The notes beneath the pieces were generated by a model. It ran no database searches and had not been told where the DNA came from. It worked only from the letters and a program-made list of their open reading frames with translations. A DNA stretch of 64,000 nt from Acidiphilium multivorum AIU301 (GTDB lineage Bacteria; Pseudomonadota; Alphaproteobacteria; Acetobacterales; Acetobacteraceae). The stretch is taken from contig NC_015186.1 of assembly GCF_000202835.1 (NCBI RefSeq), positions 310,001-374,000 on the forward strand, read 5' to 3'. Shown here one piece after another: positions 1 through 8,855 of the stretch. Made by a program: the position numbers and the translations under genes. Position 1 is the first letter of the stretch; each line of letters opens with the position of its first letter.

Positions 1-2
1 AA

Positions 3-110
3 GGCCGCACCGCTAATGCAGCCCCCATCCTCTGCGCGCCGGACGGCGAGGGGTGGCGGACGGCGATGGCCGCCGAACTCGACGAGGCGGTGGCGCCGGG
101 CGCAATGTAG
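3..110 (+). CDS. 3' end of an unidentified gene (partial)
   Basis: An open frame enters the window at its left edge and closes with TAG at 108-110, giving about 35 C-terminal residues that end in Pro-Gly-Ala-Met. It stops 46 bases before the next start on the same strand. Too little is visible to name a family. That it is coding is inferred from position and the open frame only. Confidence 0.4.
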   Translation, partial: GRTANAAPILCAPDGEGWRTAMAAELDEAVAPGAM

Positions 111-156
111 ATTGTCTTCATCCGGCCAGGCCGGATCGCCTGTGGGGGAACGTAAC

Positions 157-1320
157 ATGGAAATGGGCTTTTTCGCGCCGAGGCACATGGATATCGGCGG
201 CGGGGCGGCGGCGCGGATTGCGGTCCTGCTCGGCCGCTTCGGCCTGTCGCGGCCGCTGATCGTCACCGATCCGGTCATGGTGAAACTCGGCCTGGTCCGC
301 CGCATCACCGATCCGCTGGAAGCGGCCGGGATCGTCTGCACGATCTTCAGCGACACCGTGCCCGAGCCGGTCGATACCGTGGTGGAAGCCGGCGTCGCCA
401 TCGCCAGGGGCGGCGCGTTCGACTGCCTGATCGGCTTCGGCGGCGGCTCGCCGATCGACACGGCGAAGGCGATCAACATCCTGCTCGCGGCGGCGCCAAG
501 TGCGCGCATGCGCGACTTCAAGGTGCCCGTCGCCGCCGATACGGCGGCGCTGCCGCTGATCGCGGTGCCGACGACCGCCGGCACCGGCTCGGAAGCGACC
601 CGCTTTACCGTGATCACCGATACCGAAACCGACGAGAAGATGCTGATCGCCGGGCTCGGGGCGCTGCCGCTGGCGGCGGTGGTCGATTACGAGCTGACCA
701 TGAGCGTGCCGCCGCGCACCACCGCCGATACCGGGATCGATGCCTTCACCCATGCGCTGGAGGCCTATGTCTCGCGGCGGGCGAACCCGGTGTCCGACGC
801 CTATGCGCGCAGCGCGATGAGGCTGATCGGCGCCAACCTGCGCAAGGTCTGGCAGACGCCGCAGGATCGCGACGCGCGCGAGGCGATGATGCTCGGCGCG
901 ACCCTCGCGGGACTCGCCTTCTCGAACGCCTCGGTGGCGCTGGTGCATGGCATGTCGCGGCCGATCGGCGCGCATTTCCATGTGCCGCATGGCATGTCGA
1001 ACGCGATGCTGCTGCCGGCGGTGACGCGCTTTTCGCTCAATGCCGCGCTGCCGCGCTACGCCGAATCCGCCCGCCTCGCCGGCTTCGCCCGCGCCGATGA
1101 CGCCGACCAGCTGGCCGGCGCCAGGCTGATCGAGGCGTTGGAGGCGATCAATGCCGAGCTCGAGGTGCCCACACCGCAGGGTTTCGGCGTGGCCCGCGCC
1201 GACTGGGATGCGCTGCTGCCCAAAATGGCGGAACAGGCGCTGGCCTCCGGCAGCCCCGGCAACAATCCGGCGGTGCCGGACGCTGCCGAGATCGTGAAGA
1301 TCTACGAGGAGATCTTTTGA
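157..1320 (+). CDS. Iron-containing alcohol dehydrogenase (group III)
   Basis: This 387-residue protein is an NAD(P)-dependent, metal-activated alcohol dehydrogenase that would interconvert alcohols and aldehydes in the cytoplasm. The nucleotide-binding loop GFGGGSPID is at about residues 93-101. The metal site is seen as DTGIDAFTHALE near residue 190 and the His-rich stretch HGMSRPIGAHFHVPHG near residues 265-280. Length is normal for the family. The open frame extends further upstream, but the ATG at 157 has GGGGGAA seven bases before it and starts where homology should start. The natural substrate cannot be told from sequence. No operon partner is visible downstream, where a 25-bp tandem repeat and a convergent amidase follow. 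Confidence 0.9.
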   Translation: MEMGFFAPRHMDIGGGAAARIAVLLGRFGLSRPLIVTDPVMVKLGLVRRITDPLEAAGIVCTIFSDTVPEPVDTVVEAGVAIARGGAFDCLIGFGGGSPIDTAKAINILLAAAPSARMRDFKVPVAADTAALPLIAVPTTAGTGSEATRFTVITDTETDEKMLIAGLGALPLAAVVDYELTMSVPPRTTADTGIDAFTHALEAYVSRRANPVSDAYARSAMRLIGANLRKVWQTPQDRDAREAMMLGATLAGLAFSNASVALVHGMSRPIGAHFHVPHGMSNAMLLPAVTRFSLNAALPRYAESARLAGFARADDADQLAGARLIEALEAINAELEVPTPQGFGVARADWDALLPKMAEQALASGSPGNNPAVPDAAEIVKIYEEIF

Positions 1321-1383
1321 CGTCGCGTCCCTGACGCGCTTTTGGCGTCGCGTCCCTGAAGCGCTTCTGGATTCGCGTTCCGG
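1321..1383. repeat. 25-bp tandem repeat between convergent genes
   Basis: Two copies of a 25-bp unit beginning CGTCGCGTCCCTGA lie head to tail at 1321-1345 and 1346-1370, differing at two positions. A degraded third copy starts at 1371. They fill the gap between the alcohol dehydrogenase stop and the convergent amidase stop. No function is evident; the unit has no obvious hairpin and no T-tract. Confidence 0.6.
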
Positions 1384-1391
1384 CCCCGCGC

Positions 1392-2561
1392 TCAGGCGAG
1401 TGCGAGGTCGGCCGCGAGTTCGAGCAGGGCGAGGTCGCGTCCCGGCCCGGCGATGAGCGACAGGCCGACCGGCGCCCCGTTCACCTTGCCGACCGGAATG
1501 GTGAGTTCCGGCAGGCCGGCGAAGGCGGCGATGATGCCGACGCGCAGCGTTCGCGTGCGGACGTCTTCATAGACCGCCTGCTCCGCCGCAACCGGCGGGG
1601 CCGGGCAGGGCGAGGTCGGAATCACCAGCACCGCGCCGCCGGCCAGCAGCGCGTGCATCCGCGCCGTGTGCGCGCGGCGCGCCACGCGTCCCTCGGCAGC
1701 GGCTTCGGCGGTGAAGCCGCGCGTCGCCGCGATCCGGCCCGCGGTGACGGGGTCGAGCAGCGGCTTGACCGTCTCGATGAAGCCGCCCAGCGTCAGCCAC
1801 GTCTCGCGCCCGCGCACGGCGTTCTGCCAGGCCAGCATCCGGTCGAGCCCTTCCGGCACCGGGTCGGCCTCGCCCATCGGGCCCAGCCTGGCGAGCGCGG
1901 GTTCGAGGGCAGCGACGACGTCGGGATCGGCATTGGCGAAGGCTGCGGGAATCATGAGAAACTGGGCCGCGAGCGGCGGTGCTGGCGGCAAAAGCGCCTC
2001 GCCGACGCGAAGCATGGTCTCCGCATCGCGGGTGAACCAGCCAGGCGTGTCGAAGCTCGGGGCCAGCGGCGCCGCCCCGGCCAGGCTGAGCAGCCCCTGA
2101 GTCGGGCGCAACCCGTAGAGCCCGCAATAGCTGGCCGGAATCCGCACCGAGCCGCCGGTATCCGAGCCGACGCCGACATGGGCGCGGCCGGACGCGACCA
2201 TCGCCACCGAGCCGCTCGACGAGCCGCCCGGCAGCCGGTCCGGCGCCGCCGGGTTGAGCGGCGTGCCGTAATGGGTGTTGCGCCCCTCCAGGCCGAAGGC
2301 GAGTTCGACCGTCGTTGTCTTGCCGGTGACGCGGGCGCCGGCCTCGAGAAGCTGTGAGACGATCCAGGCATGCGAGAGGGCGGGGCCGAAATGCCGCCCC
2401 CAGTCGGGGTTGCCGAAGGCGGTCACTTCGCCCGCGATGTCGAACAGGTCCTTGACGACCACGTCGAGTCCCGCAAGCGGGCCGTGCGGATTGCCCCGGA
2501 TGTCGAGCGATTTGATCAGGCCGAGATCGGGAGCTTCGGAGAGGGGATGGCGCGTTTCCAT
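1392..2561 (-). CDS. Amidase signature family hydrolase
   Basis: This 389-residue enzyme belongs to the amidase signature family, which hydrolyses carboxamides with a Ser-cisSer-Lys triad. All three residues can be placed: Lys37 in VVVKDLFD, the cis-Ser in GGSSSGS at about 114, and the nucleophile Ser138 in SDTGGS. The spacing of 24 residues between the two serines matches the family. The protein is shorter than GatA (about 480 residues), and no gatB or gatC is nearby, so a free amidase is more likely than the tRNA amidotransferase subunit. It has no signal peptide, so it is presumably cytoplasmic. The substrate is unknown. It is divergent from the ferritin-like gene, with a 106-base gap between the two starts. 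Confidence 0.88.
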   Translation of the reverse strand: METRHPLSEAPDLGLIKSLDIRGNPHGPLAGLDVVVKDLFDIAGEVTAFGNPDWGRHFGPALSHAWIVSQLLEAGARVTGKTTTVELAFGLEGRNTHYGTPLNPAAPDRLPGGSSSGSVAMVASGRAHVGVGSDTGGSVRIPASYCGLYGLRPTQGLLSLAGAAPLAPSFDTPGWFTRDAETMLRVGEALLPPAPPLAAQFLMIPAAFANADPDVVAALEPALARLGPMGEADPVPEGLDRMLAWQNAVRGRETWLTLGGFIETVKPLLDPVTAGRIAATRGFTAEAAAEGRVARRAHTARMHALLAGGAVLVIPTSPCPAPPVAAEQAVYEDVRTRTLRVGIIAAFAGLPELTIPVGKVNGAPVGLSLIAGPGRDLALLELAADLALA

Positions 2562-2667
2562 GGCGAAAGGGTAACAGAGTTCGGCGCCGGGTTGAACCGG
2601 CTTCCGGCAGGGTTAAAATCGACTGGCCGGCACCGATATCTCCGGCAGAGGACAAGGACGAGGGTCG

Positions 2668-3618
2668 ATGAACGCCACTGCCATCACTGCGGATGCCGCG
2701 ACGATCGAGGCCGCCGACAAGGCCGCCCGCCACTGGGTCAGCCCCGATCCCGGACCACTGAAACCGGGCTCGGAAGCACACAAGCGCGCCGTCTGCGCGA
2801 TGTTCCACGAAACCTTCAACCCTTACAAACCCTCGGTCATCGAGTGGCCGAAGCTCGACCCCGAAACCCTGCATAAGATCACCTCGCTGCCGATCTGGGA
2901 CATCGCGGTGCAGACCGAGGGCAAGGCGCGGCTGCGGATGGCGGCCTATGCGCGGATCATCGCCGATCCGGACATGAGCAAGACGATCGAGCTGAACGGC
3001 TGGGAGGAGAACCGGCACAAGGAGGTGCTCTCCAAGCTGGTCGAGGCCTATGACATTCCGCTCGAACCGGAGCCGGAATACCGCCAGCCGAAGGATCCCG
3101 AATGGGCCTATCTGGTCACCGGCTATTCCGAGTGCGTCGACAGTTTCTTCGCCTTCGGCCTGTTCGAATTGGCGAAGCGGTCCGGCTTCTTCCCGGCCGA
3201 ACTGGTCGAGACCTTCGAGCCGGTGATGCAGGAGGAGTGCCGGCACATCCTGCTCTTCGCCAACTGGGTCGCCTGGCACCGCGCGAGGCTGCCGCTGCAC
3301 CGGCGGATCTGGTTCGAACTCCGCGTCGCGGCGGTATGGGCGTTCCTCGGCTGGGAGCGAATCGGCATCGCCCGCGGCATGGACGACGGGGGCAAGGACA
3401 AACCCAAGGCGCAGGACAACAATTTCACCGTGACCGGCAGCAAGTCGGTCAGCGCCGAAGACATCTCGGTGCCGGAACTGATGCGCATCTGCCTCGAGGA
3501 GAACGACCGGCGCTTCGCCGGCTACGACCGCCGGCTGCTGCGGCCGACGACGATGCCGACCCTGGTGCGGATCGCGCTGAAATTCATGCCGAAACCGCGC
3601 CAGAAGGCGGCGGCGTGA
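2668..3618 (+). CDS. Ferritin-like domain protein of unknown function
   Basis: This 316-residue soluble protein carries motifs typical of diiron four-helix proteins: EENRHK near residue 113 and EECRHI near residue 190, plus acidic residues on the flanking helices. From these a ferritin-like fold is inferred, although the exact reaction (oxidase, hydroxylase or iron storage) cannot be read. The C-terminal 70 residues are basic and lack recognisable motifs. Its stop codon overlaps the GTG start of a SAM methyltransferase, so the two are translationally coupled and probably act together. Confidence 0.65.
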   Translation: MNATAITADAATIEAADKAARHWVSPDPGPLKPGSEAHKRAVCAMFHETFNPYKPSVIEWPKLDPETLHKITSLPIWDIAVQTEGKARLRMAAYARIIADPDMSKTIELNGWEENRHKEVLSKLVEAYDIPLEPEPEYRQPKDPEWAYLVTGYSECVDSFFAFGLFELAKRSGFFPAELVETFEPVMQEECRHILLFANWVAWHRARLPLHRRIWFELRVAAVWAFLGWERIGIARGMDDGGKDKPKAQDNNFTVTGSKSVSAEDISVPELMRICLEENDRRFAGYDRRLLRPTTMPTLVRIALKFMPKPRQKAAA

Positions 3619-4469
3619 GCGGCGGCGGCACGGCCGGCGGCAACGAACGGCAGATCGCCTACTGGAACGAGGTCGCGGGGCCGAAGTGGATCCGCGTCCA
3701 GGCGGCGATGGAATCGAGGCTGACGGCGGTCGAGGACCGCCTGCTGGAGCGGGCTGCGCCCCGCGCTGGCGAGCGGGTGCTGGAGGTCGGCTGCGGCACG
3801 GGGACGACCACCGCGCGGCTCGCCGGGCTGGTCGGTGAGGGCGGGCATGTCACCGCCGTCGATGTTTCCCGCCCGATGCTTGAGGCGGCGCGCGCCCGGC
3901 TTGCCGGCCTGGCGCAAGTGACGCTGATGGAGGCGGATGCCGCCTTCGCGACCTTCGCAGCGCCGTTCGACCTCGTCACCTCCCGCTTCGGCGTGATGTT
4001 CTTCGAGGATCCGGCGGCCGCCTTCGCCAATCTGCGCGCCTCACTCGTTCCGGGCGGCCGCCTCGTCTGCGCCGCCTGGGGGCCGATCGCCGACAATCCG
4101 CATTGGTCGGTGCCGCTTGAGATCACCGTGGCACGGCTCGGCCCACCAAAGCCGCGCCGGCCGCACGCGCCGGGCCCCCTGGCCTTTGCCGACCGCGACC
4201 ATGCACGGACGGTGCTGACGCAGGCGGGCTTTGCCGAGATCGCCATCGAGCCCGAGCGGGTCATGCTGTCCGGGCGGTCACTCGACGACGAGGCCGAAAT
4301 GGCGGGGACGATGGGCCCGGCCGGCGCGCTGATCGACGAGAAGGAGGCCGATGCCCAAACGCGCGCGGCGCTGCGGGTGGCCTTCCGCGAAGCTCTCCCC
4401 GGCTATGCCGACGCCGATGCCCGGCTGCCGGCGACGATCCACATGATCACGGCGCGCAACCCGGCCTGA
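3615..4469 (+). CDS. Class I SAM-dependent methyltransferase
   Basis: This 284-residue Rossmann-fold methyltransferase has the SAM-binding loop EVGCGTGTTT near residue 57, an acidic ribose-binding residue in VTAVDVS, and a post-II motif around LVTSRFGVMFFEDP. It most resembles small-molecule or ubiquinone/menaquinone-type methyltransferases (Methyltransf_11/25), but the acceptor is unknown. The GTG start at 3615 overlaps the TGA of the ferritin-like gene (GTGA). The longer open frame upstream is a shadow of that gene. Confidence 0.8.
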   Translation: MSGGGTAGGNERQIAYWNEVAGPKWIRVQAAMESRLTAVEDRLLERAAPRAGERVLEVGCGTGTTTARLAGLVGEGGHVTAVDVSRPMLEAARARLAGLAQVTLMEADAAFATFAAPFDLVTSRFGVMFFEDPAAAFANLRASLVPGGRLVCAAWGPIADNPHWSVPLEITVARLGPPKPRRPHAPGPLAFADRDHARTVLTQAGFAEIAIEPERVMLSGRSLDDEAEMAGTMGPAGALIDEKEADAQTRAALRVAFREALPGYADADARLPATIHMITARNPA

Positions 4470-4478
4470 TCCGGCTGG

Positions 4479-4784
4479 TCACTGCAGCGCCGCCTCGGCG
4501 TGGCGGACCGCCGCAAGCGGGGCGGCGGCGCGGCCAACGACACGCCCGCCGATCAGGGCGAGCCAGTCGCCATCGGCGGGCGGGCGCGGCAACAGGCGGA
4601 TCAGCCGCGCCTCGTCATCCAGCGCCACGGCATGAAACCGGCCACGCGCGGTCGTCATCGGACCATCCAAATGAATGACGCGGGCAACAGCATTGCCCGC
4701 GTCATCAAGTCCCAGCCATTCACGGGCGCGCGCGCCGGTCTCGGTCAGCAAGCTGTCGCGGCCGCGCACCCAGCGAAGCCGCAT
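4479..4784 (-). CDS. Small hypothetical protein downstream of fusA
   Basis: This frame encodes 101 residues without a recognisable domain, signal peptide or membrane segment. It lies 36 bases after the fusA stop on the same strand and would be co-transcribed with it. The 3' end faces the convergent methyltransferase at a distance of 9 bases. Its reality is supported by neat fit between neighbours, not by homology. Confidence 0.5.
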   Translation of the reverse strand: MRLRWVRGRDSLLTETGARAREWLGLDDAGNAVARVIHLDGPMTTARGRFHAVALDDEARLIRLLPRPPADGDWLALIGGRVVGRAAAPLAAVRHAEAALQ

Positions 4785-4820
4785 CGCATCAGCTCCGCCA
4801 GGCCGGCGGGCGCCACGCCA

Positions 4821-6908
4821 TCAGGCACTCTTGGTCATGATCTCGTCGGCGATGTTGCGCGGCACGGGATCGTAATGGTGGAACTGCATGGTGAAGGAGG
4901 CGCGGCCCTTGGTCATCGAACGCAGGTTCGAGATGTAGCCGAACATTTCCTTCAGCGGCACCTGGGCGCGGACGATCACGGTCGAACCCGAGCTTTCCTG
5001 GTTCTGGATCATGCCGCGCCGGCGGTTGAGGTCGCCCACCACATCGCCGACGTGGTCCTGCGGCGTGGTGATCTCCACATCCATGATCGGCTCGAGGATG
5101 ACCGGGCCGGCCTTCTTCATGCCCTCGCGGAAGCACGCCTTGGCGGCGATTTCGAAGGCCAGCGCGGAGGAGTCGACGTCATGGTACTTGCCGTCGACCA
5201 GCGTGTACTTGAAGTCCACCGTCGGGAAGCCGGCGAGCACGCCTGTATCGGCCTGCACCTTGATGCCCTTTTCCACCGCCGGGATGTATTCCTTCGGCAC
5301 GGCGCCGCCGACCACCTTGTTCTCGAACAGGATGCCCTCGTTGCGCTCCTGCGGCTCGAAGATGATCTTGACCTCGGCGAACTGGCCCGAGCCACCCGAC
5401 TGCTTCTTGTGGGTGTAGGTCTCGGTGTGTTCGCGGGTGATCGTCTCGCGATAGGCCACCTGCGGCGCGCCGACATTGGCCTCGACGCCATATTCGCGCC
5501 GCAACCGGTCGATGATGATGTCGAGGTGCAGCTCGCCCATGCCGGAGAGGATGGTCTGGCCGGTTTCCTGGTCCGTCTTGAGGCGGAGCGAGGGGTCCTC
5601 GCCGGCGAGCTTCTGCAGCGCCAGCGTCATCTTCTCGACGGCTTCCTTGGTCTTCGGCTCGACCGAGATGTCGATGACCGGCACCGGGAAGGCCATGCGC
5701 TCCAGCACCACCGGGTCGTCCGACGAGGCCAGCGTGTCACCCGTGCCGGTGTCCTTCAGGCCAACGAACGCGGCGATGTCGCCGGCGTGGACTTCCTTGA
5801 CCTCCTCACGCTTGTCGGCGTGCATCTGGAACATGCGGCCGACGCGTTCCTTGTGGCCCTTGGTCGTGTTGAGCACCGTGTCGCCCGAGCGCAGCGTACC
5901 GGCATAGACGCGCACGAAGGTGAGCGTGCCGTATTTGTCGTTGATGATCTTGAAGGCGAGGCCGGCGAAGGGCGCGTCGGGGTTGGCCGGGATCACGCGG
6001 CGGTTGGCCGAGGGGTCTTCCTCCTCGCCTTCCGGCGGGGCGACCTTGATGCCTTCGATGTCGACCGGGCTCGGCAGATAGTCGAGCACGGCGTCGAGCA
6101 GCGGCTGAACGCCCTTGTTCTTGAAGGCGGTGCCGCACAGCACCGGGCGGAACGCGCCGGAGATCGTACCGGTCTTGATCGCGCGCTTCAGCGTCTCGGT
6201 CGCGACGTCGCCCTTCTCGAAATATTCCTCCATGCCCGCATCGTCGACCGACAGAGCGGTGTCGAGCAGGTTCTGGCGGTATTCCTTGGCCTTCTCCAGC
6301 ATATCGGCCGGGATTTCCTCATCGTGGAACTTCGCGCCGAGTTCGCCGCCTTCCCACACGATGGCCTTCATCTCGACCAGGTCGACCACGCCGACGAACT
6401 GGTCCTCGATGCCGATCGGCAGCTGCAGCGGCAGCGCCACGATGTCGAGCTTCTCCTTCAGCGTGTCGAACGCGCGGTAGAAGTCGGCGCCGGTGCGGTC
6501 GAGCTTGTTGATGAAGATGATGCGGGGAACGTTGTAGCGGTCCGCCAGGCGCCAGTTGGTCTCGGACTGCGGCTGCACGCCGGCCACGCCCTCGATGATG
6601 AACACAGCGCCATCGAGCACGCGCAGCGAGCGGTTCACCTCGATGTTGAAGTCGATGTGGCCCGGCGTGTCGATGATGTTGATGCGATGGTCTTTCCACT
6701 CGCAGGTAACGGCGGCGGAGGTGATGGTGATGCCGCGCTCGCGCTCCTGCTCCATGTAGTCGGTCGTCGTGTTGCCGTCATGCACCTCGCCAATCTTGTG
6801 CGACACGCCCGTGTAATACAGGATACGTTCCGTGGTCGTGGTCTTGCCCGCGTCGATATGCGCGGTGATGCCGATATTCCGGATCTTGGCGAGCGAGGTG
6901 CCGGACAT
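4821..6908 (-). CDS. fusA: Translation elongation factor G
   Basis: EF-G drives ribosomal translocation and, with ribosome recycling factor, post-termination recycling. The 695-residue length is standard. G-domain motifs are clear: P-loop AHIDAGKT at 16-23, RGITITSAA near 58-66, DTPGHIDF at 80-87 and NKLD at 134-137. Domains II to V follow without a break. The usual str-operon neighbours rpsL, rpsG and tuf are absent here, so this copy is separated from that operon, or is an additional copy. A divergent PAAR gene begins 211 bases from its start. Confidence 0.97.
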
Positions 6909-7119
6909 GCAGTCTCTCCAGGGTGGGCTGTGCAGGGTTCAGCGAACAGCGATTACAACGAAAAACGGGCGCGACCGCCGGTGAGTGTCCCGGCAATCCA
7001 CCCGATTACGACCGGCTTTCGACCAATCTTCGCCCGCATAATGGCAAGGCGGGCCGCATTTTGCAACCCGGCGGCGGTTTTTCCTTTCGCACGGGGCGAA
7101 TTCGCGCTAGCCATTCGCC

Positions 7120-7410
7120 ATGGGACAACCTGCCGCACGCCTGACCGACATGCATGTCTGCCCGATGGTGGACGTGCTTGTGCCCCATGTCGGCGGGCCG
7201 ATCATCGGCCCCGGCGCGCCCACCGTGCTGATCGGCGGCATGCCGGCCGCGCGGGTGGGCGACATGGCGGTTTGCGTGGGCCCCCCCGACTCGGTGGTCG
7301 TCGGCGCGTTCACCGTGTTGATCGGCGGCCAGCCCGCGGCGCGGATGGGCGATTCCACCGCGCACGGCGGCACCATCATTCTCGGCATGCCGACAGTCCT
7401 GATCGGCTGA
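7120..7410 (+). CDS. PAAR-domain protein
   Basis: This 96-residue protein consists of a single PAAR domain: repeated Pro-Ala-Ala-Arg motifs (PAAR at residues 4, near 44 and near 70), paired Val-Leu-Ile-Gly-Gly turns, and His/Cys residues suited to the metal site. PAAR proteins cap the VgrG spike of type VI secretion systems and can recruit effectors. Here there is no C-terminal toxin extension and no vgrG, hcp or tss gene in the window, so it is an orphan. It is followed by a GC-rich hairpin and a convergent carboxypeptidase gene. Confidence 0.85.
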   Translation: MGQPAARLTDMHVCPMVDVLVPHVGGPIIGPGAPTVLIGGMPAARVGDMAVCVGPPDSVVVGAFTVLIGGQPAARMGDSTAHGGTIILGMPTVLIG

Positions 7411-7415
7411 AAGGC

Positions 7416-7437
7416 GCCGCGCCCGTCAGGGCGCGGC
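7416..7437. terminator. GC-rich hairpin between convergent PAAR and dac genes
   Basis: GCCGCGCCC pairs perfectly with GGGCGCGGC around a GTCA loop. It lies between two convergent stop codons and lacks a strong T-tract, so a bidirectional terminator is an inference from position. Confidence 0.5.
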
Positions 7438-7456
7438 CTGTATCGGAGCGTCGCCG

Positions 7457-8686
7457 TCAGAGCGCGGCTTTCAGCTTCCTCATCATCCTTGTGACGAATC
7501 CGGCCGGCGGGTCGTCCGCGAGGGCGACGGCGGGAACGGTCGCCAGGGTCTTGCCGCCGGCGCTGACGGTGATCGTGCCGACCGTCTGCCCGCGATGTAC
7601 GCCGGCTGCCGGCGGCGGGTCCAGCGCCACGGAGGTCTTCAGGGTCTTCGCGGCAAGTGCCGGGATCGTCATCGTGATGCTGTGCGCCGGGCCGACCGCC
7701 ACCGCGGTCGTGCGGTAGAGCGGCGCCTTCAGCGTGCCCGCCGGCTTGCCGGCAACCGCGACCTTGGCATTGGCGTAGAACTGGTAGCCGTAATCGAGCA
7801 GGGCCTCGATATCGTGCGTGCTGACGGTCCAGCTTGGCCCGCCGAGCACCACGGCGATGAGGCGGCGGCCGTTGCGCAGGGCTGTGGCGTCGATGCAGTG
7901 CCCGGCTTCCTTGGTGCGGCCGGTCTTAAGCCCATCCACCGTCGGGTCGTGGAACAGCACCGGGTTCCAGCTTCGCTGGCGGATCTTGTCGAAGGTGAAG
8001 TGCTTCTTGACCGAAATCTTCAGGAACTGCGGATAGGTACGGACGATGTCGCGCGACAGTTTTGCAACATCCATCGCCGTGGTGCGCAGGTCCGGGTTCG
8101 GCAGGCCGTCCACGTTCGTGTAGTGGGTCGACTTCAGACCAAGCGCCTTGGCTTCATGGTTCATCAGCCCGACGAAGCCGCTCCGGCTGCCGGCCACCGC
8201 CTGGGCGAGCGCCACGGCCGCATCGTTGCCCGAGTCGATGATCAGCCCGTGCAGCAACTGGTCCACCGTGACCGTCATGCCCGGCGAGATGAACATGCGC
8301 GAGCCGCCGGTATGCCAGGCGGAGACGCTGACCGGCACGGTCTGGTCCATCTTCAGCGAACCGTGCGCGACAGCCTGGTAGGTCAGATAGGCGGTCATCA
8401 GCTTGGTCAGGCTGGCCGGTGGCCAGGGCTGGTCCGGCGCCTTGGCGGCGATCACCGCGCCGGTATCGGCGTCCATCAGCACATAGGAAGCCTGCTGCGG
8501 CAGGGTCGGCGGCATCGGCACGCCGGGAATGGCGAGGGGCGCCACTGGCGCTGGTCCCGCGTCCTGCGGCGCGGTCGTCGCCGCGGTTGCGTGTGCCGCG
8601 CCCTTGCCCGGCGCGGGCGTGCGCCCGGCGGCGTAGGACGTAGCGGTGAACAGGGCGAGGGTGAGAAGTGAAAGGCGGCGCTTCAT
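7457..8686 (-). CDS. D-alanyl-D-alanine carboxypeptidase (penicillin-binding protein, S11)
   Basis: This 409-residue peptidase trims the terminal D-Ala from peptidoglycan pentapeptides in the periplasm. The three penicillin-binding motifs are present: SLTK at 92-95 with nucleophile Ser92, SGN at 152-154 and KTG at 254-256. The N-terminus MKRRLSLLTLALFTATSYAAG is a typical signal peptide, which fixes the start at 8686 although the frame is open further upstream. A Pro/Ala-rich linker (about 22-62) precedes the catalytic domain, and a beta-rich C-terminal PBP5-like domain follows. DacA, DacC and DacF cannot be separated by eye. It is divergent from lepB. Confidence 0.92.
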   Translation of the reverse strand: MKRRLSLLTLALFTATSYAAGRTPAPGKGAAHATAATTAPQDAGPAPVAPLAIPGVPMPPTLPQQASYVLMDADTGAVIAAKAPDQPWPPASLTKLMTAYLTYQAVAHGSLKMDQTVPVSVSAWHTGGSRMFISPGMTVTVDQLLHGLIIDSGNDAAVALAQAVAGSRSGFVGLMNHEAKALGLKSTHYTNVDGLPNPDLRTTAMDVAKLSRDIVRTYPQFLKISVKKHFTFDKIRQRSWNPVLFHDPTVDGLKTGRTKEAGHCIDATALRNGRRLIAVVLGGPSWTVSTHDIEALLDYGYQFYANAKVAVAGKPAGTLKAPLYRTTAVAVGPAHSITMTIPALAAKTLKTSVALDPPPAAGVHRGQTVGTITVSAGGKTLATVPAVALADDPPAGFVTRMMRKLKAAL

Positions 8687-8855
8687 GGTGGCGGAAGTCC
8701 GGACTGTTGGCATGGCGAGAGGCATACAATCGCCCCCGTGCCGTGGCAAATCGCGAGGCCGTGCGTCGCGTTCACGGTGGTGTTTCGCCGCACTTCCTTG
8801 ACTTCGCGCCCCCCGCACGGTTTGAAGCGGGCAGACAATATCAGAACGGGCGGAC

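Noticed and set aside
4500-7718. A 1072-residue plus-strand open frame opposite fusA
   Set aside because: It is the antisense shadow of fusA and neighbours in GC-rich DNA; composition is Arg, His, Asp and Val-rich with no domain.
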